A stretch of 41,921 nucleotides of DNA from Spirochaetota bacterium (GTDB lineage Bacteria > Spirochaetota > Spirochaetia > Treponematales > UBA12059), in NCBI GenBank assembly GCA_029547205.1, contig JAKPPT010000068.1, positions 1-41,921 of the forward strand, read 5' to 3'. This document shows positions 28,570 through 38,382 of the stretch, piece by piece. The notes below the pieces were generated by a model that ran no database searches, was not told where the DNA came from, and saw only the letters and a program-made list of their open reading frames with translations. Position 1 is the stretch's first letter. Each line of letters opens with the position of its first letter. A program made the translations under genes and the position numbers.

Positions 28570-29445
28570 ATGAATGCTGTACTCCATGCAGTAGGAGTTT
28601 TTTTAGTGCTACTGCTTGCAAACCAGATAATTAGAAAATCAAAATGGGTTGCACTTGCAATTTATGGTGTGCTCACCATAATTCTTTCCTTTACGCTTAT
28701 TAAACAAAATGGTACAACTCAGGGGACGTCAGTAAATACATGGTTCACCTGGGCAAAACTATATTCTGTTATTGCCGGGTGTCTTCTTATCACATACATA
28801 AACTATACTAAACATGGACTTACAAAATTAACGCAATGGCTGATTTTTGGCATTCTCACGATTAATATATTGGAAGCTGTTGCACGTGATCTTGAACTTT
28901 TTTTTAGCGGCGATGCACTAGCAATGTTTGGACACAACCAGACACCTACAATATTTGCAAAATATGGGATATATCATCTATTGAATGCACTTGCAGGATT
29001 ACTTAACATAATCGGGCTTTCTGGATGGGAAAACATTGAGGTAAAATCTAACGGCATGGGGAAAGACCTCATCTGGAAAGACTTAAGGCCTTTCTGGATT
29101 GGAAACTACACCATCTGGAATTTTGCGTATATCTATAACTGCATTCCGGTACATGCAGGCTACGGAATTGCAGTACTCGCTGCAGCATTTGTAGCCGGGG
29201 TGTTCCTCAATGAAGGCACATGGATTCAGGCTCGTGCATACACACTTGGATTATGGATGCTGTACGTAATGTCCTTTACGACAATTGTTGATGCACCCGG
29301 AAATTTTATTGCAATTCCATACAACACTACAGCTCTTACTATTGTAAGTTCTGTAAGTTTTATTCTCAATCTTGTTTTTGCCTGGCTTGCAATTAAACAG
29401 AGGCAATCACGCTTTCTTCCCTGGCCCAGGAAAATTTGGGAATAA
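28570..29445 (+). CDS. Multi-pass membrane protein, DUF5692-like
   Basis: 291 residues with about eight hydrophobic helices and no signal peptide. The sequence resembles what I recall as the DUF5692 family, found in anaerobic bacteria, but I hold that name loosely. Conserved-looking polar segments between helices include EAVARDLELFF, GLSGWENIEV, KDLRPFWIGNYTIWNFAYIYN, NEGTWIQARAYTLGLW and DAPGNF. No transport or enzyme motif is recognisable. It has its own promoter, a perfect ribosome-binding site and a strong terminator, so it is transcribed alone. Confidence 0.65.
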   Translation: MNAVLHAVGVFLVLLLANQIIRKSKWVALAIYGVLTIILSFTLIKQNGTTQGTSVNTWFTWAKLYSVIAGCLLITYINYTKHGLTKLTQWLIFGILTINILEAVARDLELFFSGDALAMFGHNQTPTIFAKYGIYHLLNALAGLLNIIGLSGWENIEVKSNGMGKDLIWKDLRPFWIGNYTIWNFAYIYNCIPVHAGYGIAVLAAAFVAGVFLNEGTWIQARAYTLGLWMLYVMSFTTIVDAPGNFIAIPYNTTALTIVSSVSFILNLVFAWLAIKQRQSRFLPWPRKIWE

Positions 29446-29493
29446 AGAAACTGTAACTACTCATGTAGTATTAAAATTATAATACATCTTATC

Positions 29494-29535
29494 AAAAAGG
29501 GGATGTCAGTAAAATGTTTTGGACATCCCTTTTTT
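29494..29535 (+). terminator. Rho-independent terminator after the DUF5692-like gene
   Basis: AAAAAGGGGATGTC (29494-29507) pairs with GACATCCCTTTTTT (29522-29535) with one extra G, ending in a T-run. Confidence 0.9.
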
Positions 29536-29584
29536 CTTAAACTTGACAGCCTAAATCTGATACCATAGACTTTCTTATATAATT

Positions 29585-29615
29585 TTGACATTGTTTTTTG
29601 TTGTTTGTTTATATT
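29585..29615 (+). promoter_or_regulatory. Promoter of addA
   Basis: TTGACA (29585-29590) and TATATT (29610-29615) at a 19-base spacing, or TTTATA at 17. GGAG at 29623-29626 precedes ATG 29634. Confidence 0.5.
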
Positions 29616-29633
29616 ATTGGTTTGGAGCAATTT

Positions 29634-32600
29634 ATGGGATATGTAATTTATGAAGCGTCAGCAGGATCCGGTAAAACTACAAAAATGGTATATGAATATT
29701 TACAAAAACTCTTTTTCTTACAACCACAAGAACTTAAACAGGCAGTAGAAAGTTCAGTTGCAATTACTTTTACCAATAAAGCAACATCAGAAATGAAGGA
29801 AAGGATTCTTACCACACTGTGGCGATTTATTAATAATGACATTCCCAACGAATATAAGATTTTGGAATCAACACTCTTAAATAACAAAATTGATATTACA
29901 AAACAATCACGTTTAATACTTTCTACAGTTCTGCATAATTACTATATTTTTAATATTACCACCATCGATAGCTTTATTCAAAAAATAGCGAGAAGCATTG
30001 CCTATGAATTAGAGTTACCAATAAATTACAAGGTATCACTCGATGCAAACAAAATTATTTCTATGGCATGCAAACGAATCATCAAAAAATTAGGAAAGGA
30101 TTTAGACAATTCTGAAGTTACAGGTATCCTTCAGGAATTTGTTAATTATTCTATTTCTGAAAAAAATCAGTACAACATAGAAAACGCTCTAATTGATATG
30201 GCACAATCATTCTCCAATGAACAATTTTATAGTATTATTGAAAATTTAAGCAGCTCGCTTGATATGAACTCTTTTTATGAAGCATGTTTAACTAAGTATA
30301 AAAACATTAAAAACGAATTAACTTCAAAAGCAAATCAGTTTATACAACAAGTCAATGATATGCTCAATGCACACAACCTTCAATATAAAGATATTTTTAG
30401 TTATAATGGTGCAGGCAATTATACGCTCCTTCAAAAGCTTGGAAATCCTGGCACAGACTTTAGTAAGGAACTAATACGCACAAGTTTTCAACGCTTTGAA
30501 CCTCTAATAAAAAAATCGTTTAATCATAACGAAAAAGCAACCATTGAAAAATATATTACAACATTATTCGATGAAATTAAGGAAAATTATTTAATAAAGG
30601 AAGCAAAACCAGAAGATTCTGTTCCGAATGAAGACAAAAAAGGTTTTGAGCTACTAAAAGCAAACGCTATTCTAAAAACATATTTTATTATTGTTTTAAT
30701 GGAATATATTTTTAAAGAAATTGAAAACATTGCAAAAGAAGAAAACACAGTATTGCTCAGTGAATTCACGCGCATTATGCAAAAAAAAATCAATGAAAAT
30801 GATATCCCTTATATTTTCATGAAACTTGATTGCGAAATAATGAGGTTGTTTATTGATGAATTTCAAGACACAAGTCAACTACAATGGAAAAATCTTGAAT
30901 TGTTTAAAGAAAATATGATTTCGGAAAATCGTGATTTTTATATTATTGGAGACCCAAAGCAGTCTATTTACCGTTGGCGAAATGGTGATGTAAAAATTAT
31001 GCTTAACGAAATAGATTTTATCGAAAAGAAAATGGCTTCTGATGATGATTACAATCACATATCACTCGATATTAATTACCGAAGTCTCCCAACAATAATT
31101 GAATTTAATAATGATTTTTTTTCTAAATTAATTTCTGTGCTGGAAAATGATCCATACAGTAATATAGCTACAGGTAACCAAGAAGAAACATATTCACCAA
31201 AGAAAAAATTATTCGATACGATTATTTCAAGCTACAAAAAACTCATACAAAAACCTTCAACAAAAAACAAACAGGAAGGTTTTGTTATGATTGAAATAAT
31301 TCAAAGGCCAACTAAATCTTCTTCAACAGACAATTCGGAAACCGAAGAATCTGACACTGGAACTACTGATTTACAGGATAGCGATGAAACTAATGTCAAT
31401 ACTGAGAGTACAGCTATACCGCAAGAATCAATCTCAAAATGCGTGGCATTTATTAAAGATTTATTACAGAAAGGATACAGGCAGCAGGATATTGCCATAC
31501 TGATACGAGAAAATCGCCAGGCTTTTCCTCTTACTGAAATTTTTCTAAAAGAAGGTATAGATTTTATTAACAATAATGCTTTAGCTATATACAATTCTCC
31601 AGCTGTACAGTGTTTACTAAACCTTCTAAACTATTTTGCAAACACAGAAGATACTTTATCCCTGTACACTGCAATGCAACTCTATATTCAGTATTATAGC
31701 AATGATATAACAATAATACATATTTTTGAAAATATTCATGAGCATATCAAATCAAAAACATATAAACTTTATAATTTATATGAACTGTTTCATACATCAG
31801 ATTGGTTTAAGCCTTTTAAAATAGTTAATGAACAATTTTTTTCACTTAAGAGTTTAGATCTCTATAATTTGGCAGAAGAGCTTATTCGAATTTTTAAATT
31901 TAATGAACAAACTCAAGATTATATTTATTTACAATTTTTTCTTGATTATATTTTTGACTATGTTAAAAACAATGATGATTCAATTTCTGATTTTTTAAGC
32001 TACTACAAAAACAATAAAGATAAATTCTTGCTATCCTTAAACGAGCAAACTAATGCTGTACAGATTATGTCCATACATATGTCAAAAGGATTACAGTTCC
32101 CTGTTGTCATACTACCCGATGCAGACTTTGATATAAAGAAAGATAATTACATCACAGCTCCAATTTTTTCATCAATTTACTCAATACAAAGCAACAACAG
32201 TAAAACACCTATATATTATATCTATAAAAACCATAAAAGTTTATTGCAGCTTGGAGAAACACGAAAGCCAGCACTTGAGGCTGCTGTCGATACGATACAT
32301 GATAATATTAATTTACTCTATGTTGCTATGACACGAGCCGAACAGGTACTTTACATGATTGTGCCTGTAAGAGAAACAAAAAATGAAAAAAAATCTAATT
32401 CTATTTTAAAAGCATCCTCAACAGGTAGCATTATTCGCAAAGCACTCGGACAATATGAAATTCCTTTATGTATACAAAAAGGGAAAATACCAGAGAGCAA
32501 TTCCCACTCAATATTAAATGAGCAATCTGCTCAATCGGGTAAGAATTACCCTGAGGCTCTTTTTGTTAGCAATTTCTGGCAATCAAAATTAGTTATTAAG

Positions 32601-33089
32601 ACTAATTCTGATAACATTGCACTTGCGCTTAATCATGAGCGACGGGAACAGATAGATTTTGGAAATCTTATGCATCGATTTCTCTCTGAAATTCATTCAG
32701 TTTCTGATATAGCAGAAACAATCAAAAAACCCTATTACGCTCAGCTTTCTCTCAATATACAGAATAATCTTATACGCAATGCAGAATGGGTGTGGAAAGA
32801 ATTTCAAAACCGTGGATGGACTGCCTTCTCGAAACACTATTTTGAACGCGCTGTAATCTATAATGGCGAAGAAAAACGACCAGATTGCGTATTTGCTCAC
32901 GATTCAAGAGCAATAATTATAGATTACAAAACAGGGCTTCAAGGCGATGAAGCAGAACTGGATATTAAAAATAAATATAAAAACCAGCTTTTAGTATACC
33001 ATGATATTTATCTTGCACTAGGATATAGCGATATAGAAACATACATCATGTTGCCAGAAAAACATACAATAATTACACTCACAGAATAA
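29634..33089 (+). CDS. addA: AddA-type UvrD helicase / exonuclease subunit
   Basis: 1151 residues from ATG 29634 (GGAG upstream). A superfamily 1 helicase with Walker A ASAGSGKTT (8-16), motif Ia ITFTNKATSEMK, motif II LFIDEFQDTSQ (about 404-414), motif III GDPKQSIYRWR, motif IV INYRS, motif V SIHMSKGLQFPVV (about 811) and motif VI LLYVAMTRAEQ (about 893). At the C-terminus a PD-(D/E)XK nuclease has RPDCVF and IIIDYKTG (about 1094). With the next gene it should form the dual-nuclease helicase that resects double-strand ends for RecA. The motor domain carries a long linker rich in Ser/Thr/Glu near 570-605. Strongly AT-rich compared with groEL and the GH13 gene. Confidence 0.9.
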   Translation: MGYVIYEASAGSGKTTKMVYEYLQKLFFLQPQELKQAVESSVAITFTNKATSEMKERILTTLWRFINNDIPNEYKILESTLLNNKIDITKQSRLILSTVLHNYYIFNITTIDSFIQKIARSIAYELELPINYKVSLDANKIISMACKRIIKKLGKDLDNSEVTGILQEFVNYSISEKNQYNIENALIDMAQSFSNEQFYSIIENLSSSLDMNSFYEACLTKYKNIKNELTSKANQFIQQVNDMLNAHNLQYKDIFSYNGAGNYTLLQKLGNPGTDFSKELIRTSFQRFEPLIKKSFNHNEKATIEKYITTLFDEIKENYLIKEAKPEDSVPNEDKKGFELLKANAILKTYFIIVLMEYIFKEIENIAKEENTVLLSEFTRIMQKKINENDIPYIFMKLDCEIMRLFIDEFQDTSQLQWKNLELFKENMISENRDFYIIGDPKQSIYRWRNGDVKIMLNEIDFIEKKMASDDDYNHISLDINYRSLPTIIEFNNDFFSKLISVLENDPYSNIATGNQEETYSPKKKLFDTIISSYKKLIQKPSTKNKQEGFVMIEIIQRPTKSSSTDNSETEESDTGTTDLQDSDETNVNTESTAIPQESISKCVAFIKDLLQKGYRQQDIAILIRENRQAFPLTEIFLKEGIDFINNNALAIYNSPAVQCLLNLLNYFANTEDTLSLYTAMQLYIQYYSNDITIIHIFENIHEHIKSKTYKLYNLYELFHTSDWFKPFKIVNEQFFSLKSLDLYNLAEELIRIFKFNEQTQDYIYLQFFLDYIFDYVKNNDDSISDFLSYYKNNKDKFLLSLNEQTNAVQIMSIHMSKGLQFPVVILPDADFDIKKDNYITAPIFSSIYSIQSNNSKTPIYYIYKNHKSLLQLGETRKPALEAAVDTIHDNINLLYVAMTRAEQVLYMIVPVRETKNEKKSNSILKASSTGSIIRKALGQYEIPLCIQKGKIPESNSHSILNEQSAQSGKNYPEALFVSNFWQSKLVIKTNSDNIALALNHERREQIDFGNLMHRFLSEIHSVSDIAETIKKPYYAQLSLNIQNNLIRNAEWVWKEFQNRGWTAFSKHYFERAVIYNGEEKRPDCVFAHDSRAIIIDYKTGLQGDEAELDIKNKYKNQLLVYHDIYLALGYSDIETYIMLPEKHTIITLTE

Positions 33090-33098
33090 GGATTGGTT

Positions 33099-35900
33099 AT
33101 GAAAAGATTTCTTGAATCTGTTGCCAGTACCATATATAATGATTTATATCAGAATAAATCGGTTTTAGTTATTGTCCCTAATATTCGTTCAGGAATTTTC
33201 TTAAAACATTATATTCTCCAAAAAACACAGCGAGCTGTTTTTGCGCCAGATATTTTTTCATCAGAACAGTTTGCCAGCACTTTTAGCGGATTAGAAGCAA
33301 TCGAAAATTTTGAAGTTATATTAAAATTATATAATATTTACATTAACAGTACTCAAAACACTAAAACAGATCAATTTAAAAAATCAAGTGATACAGCTCT
33401 TTCTATTGGTGAATTTTTTCCGCTTGCAAATGTATTACTGAGTGATTTTGATGAGATAGATCGATACTGTATCGATGCAAAAAAATTATTTATGAGAATA
33501 TACGACAATGCTTTAACATCTAACCTCTATGATAAATTAAAAAAAATCTGGATGCAGTTTAGCAATTTATATTTCACAATAAAAGATGAATTAGTCTCTT
33601 CCGGATCTGGATATACTGGCTTACGGTACAGAACCATGTTAGAAAAAATCCAGGAAACATCATTACCATATAATACTGTTTACTGGGTAGGCCTGTATGC
33701 ACTCACTCAATCAGAGAAGCAGCTGTTCACCTTTTTCCGCGAACGATATGCATCTAACTTTAAAGTTTTTCTAGACCTCGATGCTTACTTTATAGAAAAT
33801 GATGAACAGGAAGCAGGAGCCATATATCGTAATTTTTGGAAAAAACAGTTATTGCCTGATATCTCAAATGAATTTATTCACAAACCAATTGATATCCATG
33901 CCATATCAACACAGGGATCAATTGGAATTGTTAAGTGTGCTGGTTCAATTATAGCAGATATTTTTAACAAAAATCCTGATATTGATCCAACATCCATTGC
34001 TATAGTTTTTTCAGATGAAAGCCTTCTCATGCCAATGCTCAACACAATTCCAGAACAAATAAAAGAATTCAATGTCACAATGGGCTTACCCATGACCATT
34101 ACAAAATTGTATTCATTTTTATCAATACTCTTCGATGTCTACAATTCAATGCAAACCAATGATAAAGAAATACCAGAAGCTGATTCCTTACGCATTCGTG
34201 AGTTACTGGAACACTCATACATGGAGTTACTTGTAAAAAACAATAAATCTGAATTCAATGATATAAACAACCAACTTAATGACTTAATTGCGAAGAATTA
34301 TAGTTATATTTCTGTAGATATTTTTAAACCAATTACTCATATATACAATTTTCTCCAATCACATGATGGTATTGCTGCGTTAGATGAAATTGAAAAAATC
34401 ATACTGAGTATTTTACACAAGAGTCATGAACAAAAACTCATTTTTGAAACCGAAATTATATATGCAGGATGGGAGCTCATTAATAAATTATGTACTATGT
34501 TTCATAAAAATAATCTTTCAATTAGTGTGCGTGATCTTTATGAAATCTTAAACACACTATTCCTTTCAAAAACAATAGCATTCAAAGGTGAGCCACTCAA
34601 AGGTCTTCAGCTTATGGGTATGTTGGAAACACAATGCCTCGATTTTTCCATTCTAATAATGCTTTCAGCGAATGAAGGGTATTTACCATTTACTAATAGG
34701 GGAAAATCGTTTATTCCTGAAAATTTACGAAAAGAATTTGGACTTCCAACTCAAACGAATAGTGAAGAAGTAACCGCTTACCATTTTTACAGACTCATTT
34801 CTCATGCTGATTCTGTTTATCTTATTTATTCAGAAGCAAATGAGACACTCGCTAAAAGCGAAAAGAGCCGGTTTATCTATCAATTAAAATATGAATATAT
34901 CCAAAGTAATCCTAATTGTACGTTTACCGAAGAAACATTTGCCTTTCCTATGGTCAAACAAACTAAAAAAACAATTGTAATAGAATCAAATGATACAATT
35001 AAAAATATATTACTCAATATTAGTTATTCCCCAAGCGCGCTTGCATGTTTTAATGAGTGTTCACTAAAGTTCTATTACAAATATATAATGTATATTAAAG
35101 AACCTCAGGAGCTGCAGGAAGACCCAGATGCAGCTATGATTGGTAATATTTTTCATACAAGCTTAAAAAATTTGTTTTCGTTAAAATCGTACACAAAAGA
35201 TGATCTTCTTTCCCTCAAAAATAAAATAGAAATTACTGTTAATAATGCAATAAAAAAATACTTACCTAATACCATGTTTCAAGGCAATCACTACGTTCTT
35301 CAAAAAGCAGCGGTATATTTCCTGGAACAATATATCAAAAATAGCATAGAGTACTCAGAGCGTATCAATTCAGATTCTCTAAAAGAACTTTACACCGTGC
35401 TTGCAACCGAAAAATTATTTACGCACACACTCACAATTGATACAAAAGCAATTTCTATTGAAGGAACAATCGACAGAATAGACATCATAGGTGAAAAGCC
35501 AGTCATTATAGATTTTAAGACAGGTGCAGTGAAAGGACTTACTATTAGCGGAGATACCATTGAGGAAGTCTTTGCATTACTGCGACAGCCCACTAGAAAA
35601 CAAGCCTTACAGCTTTTGCTCTATGCTTTGCTCTTTTCAAAAAGCAATAAACTATCTTTTGATAAAGAGCAGGGGCTGGCATGCTCTATTTATTCTTTTA
35701 AAAATAAAAATGGATTTGAGCAACTTACAATAAAAGTTCAAAAACAGGAAATACCTATTAATTCTCAATTATTAGAAAATTTTGAATGCTGGCTTAAAAT
35801 ATTTTTAAAAGAAATAATCGATACTCCCGTTTTTACACAAACCGCTGATACAAAAATATGCCAGCTGTGTCCCTATAATAGTATGTGTATGAGGATATAG
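33099..35900 (+). CDS. addB: AddB-type PD-(D/E)XK nuclease subunit
   Basis: 933 residues from ATG 33099, 9 bases after addA and behind AAGG. The C-terminal nuclease is clear: GTIDRID, then VIIDFKTG near residue 803. Four cysteines match the AddB iron-sulphur staple: C654 in NECSLKFYYKY and C921, C924, C930 in CQLCPYNSMC (CX2CX5C). The N-terminal helicase-like half starts SVLVIVPNIRSGIFLKHYI and has no Walker A loop, unlike Bacillus AddB; in many relatives this half scans for Chi rather than moving DNA. The central region includes LSANEGYLPF, typical of AddB. It acts with AddA. Confidence 0.85.
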   Translation: MKRFLESVASTIYNDLYQNKSVLVIVPNIRSGIFLKHYILQKTQRAVFAPDIFSSEQFASTFSGLEAIENFEVILKLYNIYINSTQNTKTDQFKKSSDTALSIGEFFPLANVLLSDFDEIDRYCIDAKKLFMRIYDNALTSNLYDKLKKIWMQFSNLYFTIKDELVSSGSGYTGLRYRTMLEKIQETSLPYNTVYWVGLYALTQSEKQLFTFFRERYASNFKVFLDLDAYFIENDEQEAGAIYRNFWKKQLLPDISNEFIHKPIDIHAISTQGSIGIVKCAGSIIADIFNKNPDIDPTSIAIVFSDESLLMPMLNTIPEQIKEFNVTMGLPMTITKLYSFLSILFDVYNSMQTNDKEIPEADSLRIRELLEHSYMELLVKNNKSEFNDINNQLNDLIAKNYSYISVDIFKPITHIYNFLQSHDGIAALDEIEKIILSILHKSHEQKLIFETEIIYAGWELINKLCTMFHKNNLSISVRDLYEILNTLFLSKTIAFKGEPLKGLQLMGMLETQCLDFSILIMLSANEGYLPFTNRGKSFIPENLRKEFGLPTQTNSEEVTAYHFYRLISHADSVYLIYSEANETLAKSEKSRFIYQLKYEYIQSNPNCTFTEETFAFPMVKQTKKTIVIESNDTIKNILLNISYSPSALACFNECSLKFYYKYIMYIKEPQELQEDPDAAMIGNIFHTSLKNLFSLKSYTKDDLLSLKNKIEITVNNAIKKYLPNTMFQGNHYVLQKAAVYFLEQYIKNSIEYSERINSDSLKELYTVLATEKLFTHTLTIDTKAISIEGTIDRIDIIGEKPVIIDFKTGAVKGLTISGDTIEEVFALLRQPTRKQALQLLLYALLFSKSNKLSFDKEQGLACSIYSFKNKNGFEQLTIKVQKQEIPINSQLLENFECWLKIFLKEIIDTPVFTQTADTKICQLCPYNSMCMRI

Positions 35901-35920
35901 TATTGGACAAATGTAACCTC

Positions 35921-36066
35921 TTGCTTTATAGCGGCACTGTATGCTATAAAAACATCCTGCCACGCACGAGGTTTATGCGCGAAACCTGGCACTTCGCTTA
36001 GGCCTGCTCTTTAACGTATAAATATGGGCCATCCAGAACCTCCATCCTTTTTAATGAGGAGGGAGT
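35921..36066 (+). promoter_or_regulatory. Promoter and structured leader of the symporter gene
   Basis: TTGCTT (35921-35926), 18 bases, TGC-TATAAA (-10 at 35945-35950), start near 35957. The 110-base leader opens with a nested hairpin: TGCCA (35958-35962) with TGGCA (35987-35991), and inside it GGTTT with AAACC. Near the gene, CCTCC (36039-36043) can pair with GGAGG of the ribosome-binding site (36058-36062). This fits a switch that hides the site, but no known riboswitch class is recognised. Confidence 0.45.
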
Positions 36067-37683
36067 ATGCCCATTACTGCTGTTTTCATTTTTGTTTTTC
36101 TCGTTGCAAATCTAGTTTTAGCCTTTGTAAAACAAAAAGAGCACAATCCTAATTCCTTTGTACTTGCAGAACGTTCACTTAGCGGTTTTAGCCTTTTTCT
36201 CACACTGCTTGCATCTAACCTTTCTGCATTCACGATTTTTGGTGTTTCTGGCGCGGGCTACAGAATCGGTTGGGCTTTTTTCCCTGTAATGGCTTTTGGT
36301 ACTGGCTTTATGGCTCTCTCTTTTATACTGTTTGGCTTACCTCTTCGTAAACTCTCGCTTGAATCGGAATGGGTTACTCCAGCTCAGTGTATAGAGGCAC
36401 GATTTCAGAGCAAGGTACTCGGTAAGGTTTACGCTATCATCTTACTTGTATTTACGCTCCCCTATCTTTCTGTACAAATTGGAGCTGCTGGCAGCATGAT
36501 AGCATCTGTAAGCAATTTACCTACCTGGATCTGTTCACTGATAGTTACAGTTATCATTGCATTCTACATCGTGAGAGGTGGTATGCGCTCTGTTGTACGT
36601 ACCGATATACTTCAGGCATTTGCACTCTATTTTTTCGCTGGTCTTGCGTTCTTGATTGTTATGCTCTTCTTTTCAAAAAATCAAGCTGATACAGTAGACA
36701 AAGTTCTGGCTTCCGGAATAGCAGATAGAAATGGTATTAACAATACAATGCCGCTTATCAGCCTGGTTTCTTACTATGCACTGTGGTTCCTTGCTGATCC
36801 TATGTTTCCGCACCTGACACAGCGATTTTTTGCAGCCAAATCCGACAGAGCGATTCTTACCAGTATGGCTCTGTATCCCTTTGCATCGCTTATTATCTTT
36901 TTTATGATGACTGGTCTTGGCGTCGCAGGTGCAGTACTCATACCGGGTCTTACTGGTTCACAAAGTGATACAGTATTTACTAAACTATCAATACTAATTA
37001 CTGGAAACTGGGCTCCTGTTTTTTCCATTGCTGCGCTTGCAGCGCTCATGTCTACTATGGATAGTCAACTTCTATCATGTGCATCGATATGTGTAGAAGA
37101 TTTCTTACCCGGAAAAAGGAAATCAGTGTCAACCATTAAACTCGTAACAATGCTTTTTGCATTACTATCATGGATTATATCACTTAAACCACCAGCATCA
37201 CTACTCTCATTTCTTACCGGTACCGCATTTGCAGGTTATGCCATCCTTGCTCCAATCATGTTTACAGCAATTTACATTCCATACACGGGCAAACTGACCG
37301 CGTTGATTAGTCTTATTGCCGGAGCAGCGCTTGTCTTTATACAGGCTCTTAAACTATGGACACCACCGCTGCCTGCTGTATTTTTTAATGTAGCTATTCA
37401 GTCATTTATACTCTGTATTGGTTTTATCGTCTCACATGTAACATCAAAAGTAAACAATGCTACCAAAGTGAATACCACTACAGTGACCCCTTATAAAAAT
37501 GAGTACATTACTCCTCTTTCAGTTTTTGTAGCACTCATACTATTATTTTTAGCTATTGATTTCTGGAATTATGGCAAAACACCAGTTCTGTTTCTTGGAA
37601 TACCAACCTGGGTATGGTACCACGCTTTCATAACAGTTTTATTAGGAATAGCATGTTTAATTTTTAGAAAGAAACATACATAA
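36067..37683 (+). CDS. Sodium:solute symporter (SSS family)
   Basis: 538 residues with about 13 membrane helices; ATG 36067 follows GAGGAGGGAG. N-terminal FVLAERSLSGFSLFLTLLASNLSAFTIFG is the hallmark of the SSS family (PutP/PanF/vSGLT), where the broken first core helix binds Na+. IVRGGMRSVVRTDILQAF and ALAALMSTMDSQLLSCASI are further family signatures; the latter is the Na2-site helix. It couples Na+ entry to uptake of a substrate not readable from sequence (amino acid, vitamin or sugar). The long structured leader suggests control by a metabolite, perhaps the substrate. Confidence 0.92.
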   Translation: MPITAVFIFVFLVANLVLAFVKQKEHNPNSFVLAERSLSGFSLFLTLLASNLSAFTIFGVSGAGYRIGWAFFPVMAFGTGFMALSFILFGLPLRKLSLESEWVTPAQCIEARFQSKVLGKVYAIILLVFTLPYLSVQIGAAGSMIASVSNLPTWICSLIVTVIIAFYIVRGGMRSVVRTDILQAFALYFFAGLAFLIVMLFFSKNQADTVDKVLASGIADRNGINNTMPLISLVSYYALWFLADPMFPHLTQRFFAAKSDRAILTSMALYPFASLIIFFMMTGLGVAGAVLIPGLTGSQSDTVFTKLSILITGNWAPVFSIAALAALMSTMDSQLLSCASICVEDFLPGKRKSVSTIKLVTMLFALLSWIISLKPPASLLSFLTGTAFAGYAILAPIMFTAIYIPYTGKLTALISLIAGAALVFIQALKLWTPPLPAVFFNVAIQSFILCIGFIVSHVTSKVNNATKVNTTTVTPYKNEYITPLSVFVALILLFLAIDFWNYGKTPVLFLGIPTWVWYHAFITVLLGIACLIFRKKHT

Positions 37684-37755
37684 ACTATTTTTTACATTTT
37701 ATTTGGCAAGCATTCTATTTGTCATCGTTTTTTCCTGGAAGGATTCTCTGTGATA

Positions 37756-37764
37756 TGCTATACT
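37756..37764 (+). promoter_or_regulatory. Extended -10 promoter of thpR, leaderless
   Basis: TGC-TATACT; the hexamer ends at 37764, so +1 falls at 37771, the A of the ATG. No -35 or Shine-Dalgarno. Confidence 0.55.
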
Positions 37765-37770
37765 AGCTCT

Positions 37771-38328
37771 ATGAGACTATTTATTGCTTTCGAAATTCCT
37801 GAACAAATCAAAGAGCACCTCATATGTCTTATGGAAGATCTTAAACCATTATGCAACGGTGCTCGGTGGGTACGCAGGGAAGATTTGCATATCACTCTTG
37901 CATTCCTTGGGGAAACAGACCCATCTCTTGTTCCTGTAATTGCTGATGTATTAGAGGATGCAGCATGTAATTTTAAGGCTCAGAATGTACGTATTACCCA
38001 TCTCGGTACATTTCCTAACACTACTCATGCATCGGTATTATGGACTGGCATAGAAAAAAATCCACAACTCTTTACAATTGCCGATGTAGTTCGTAAAAAT
38101 CTTTCTGAACAAAACCCTCAGATTACTTTTGATGCTAAACCCTTTAAGCCGCACATAACGCTTGCACGTTTCAAAATTCAACAAAATATAAGCACTGCAA
38201 TTCAGAAACAATTTCAAGACATAGCTTTCACTCTCAATACAATCGTTCTCTATGAAACAGTATGGCTCCATGGCGGAGGACACCGGTATGAAAAACGTGC
38301 TTCTGTTTCACTCGAGTATAATAAATAG
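37771..38328 (+). CDS. thpR: RNA 2',3'-cyclic phosphodiesterase (2'-5' RNA ligase family)
   Basis: 185 residues from ATG 37771; an in-frame GTG at 37750 overlaps the -10 box and is rejected. Two HxT motifs, HITLAFLG near residue 46 and HITLARF near 130, define the 2H phosphoesterase fold. These histidines open RNA 2',3'-cyclic phosphates or join 2'-5' ends in vitro. N-terminal MRLFIAFEIPEQIK is typical. The physiological role in bacteria is unsettled. It is followed 54 bp later by exonuclease I with the same promoter type. Confidence 0.9.
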   Translation: MRLFIAFEIPEQIKEHLICLMEDLKPLCNGARWVRREDLHITLAFLGETDPSLVPVIADVLEDAACNFKAQNVRITHLGTFPNTTHASVLWTGIEKNPQLFTIADVVRKNLSEQNPQITFDAKPFKPHITLARFKIQQNISTAIQKQFQDIAFTLNTIVLYETVWLHGGGHRYEKRASVSLEYNK

Positions 38329-38366
38329 CATTGTTTCTATCCCATCTTAATTGGAAAACTGTACTA

Positions 38367-38375
38367 TGCTATACT
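38367..38375 (+). promoter_or_regulatory. Extended -10 promoter of sbcB, near-leaderless
   Basis: TGC-TATACT at 38367-38375; +1 at about 38382, one base before ATG 38383. No ribosome-binding site. Confidence 0.55.
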
Positions 38376-38382
38376 CACATAC

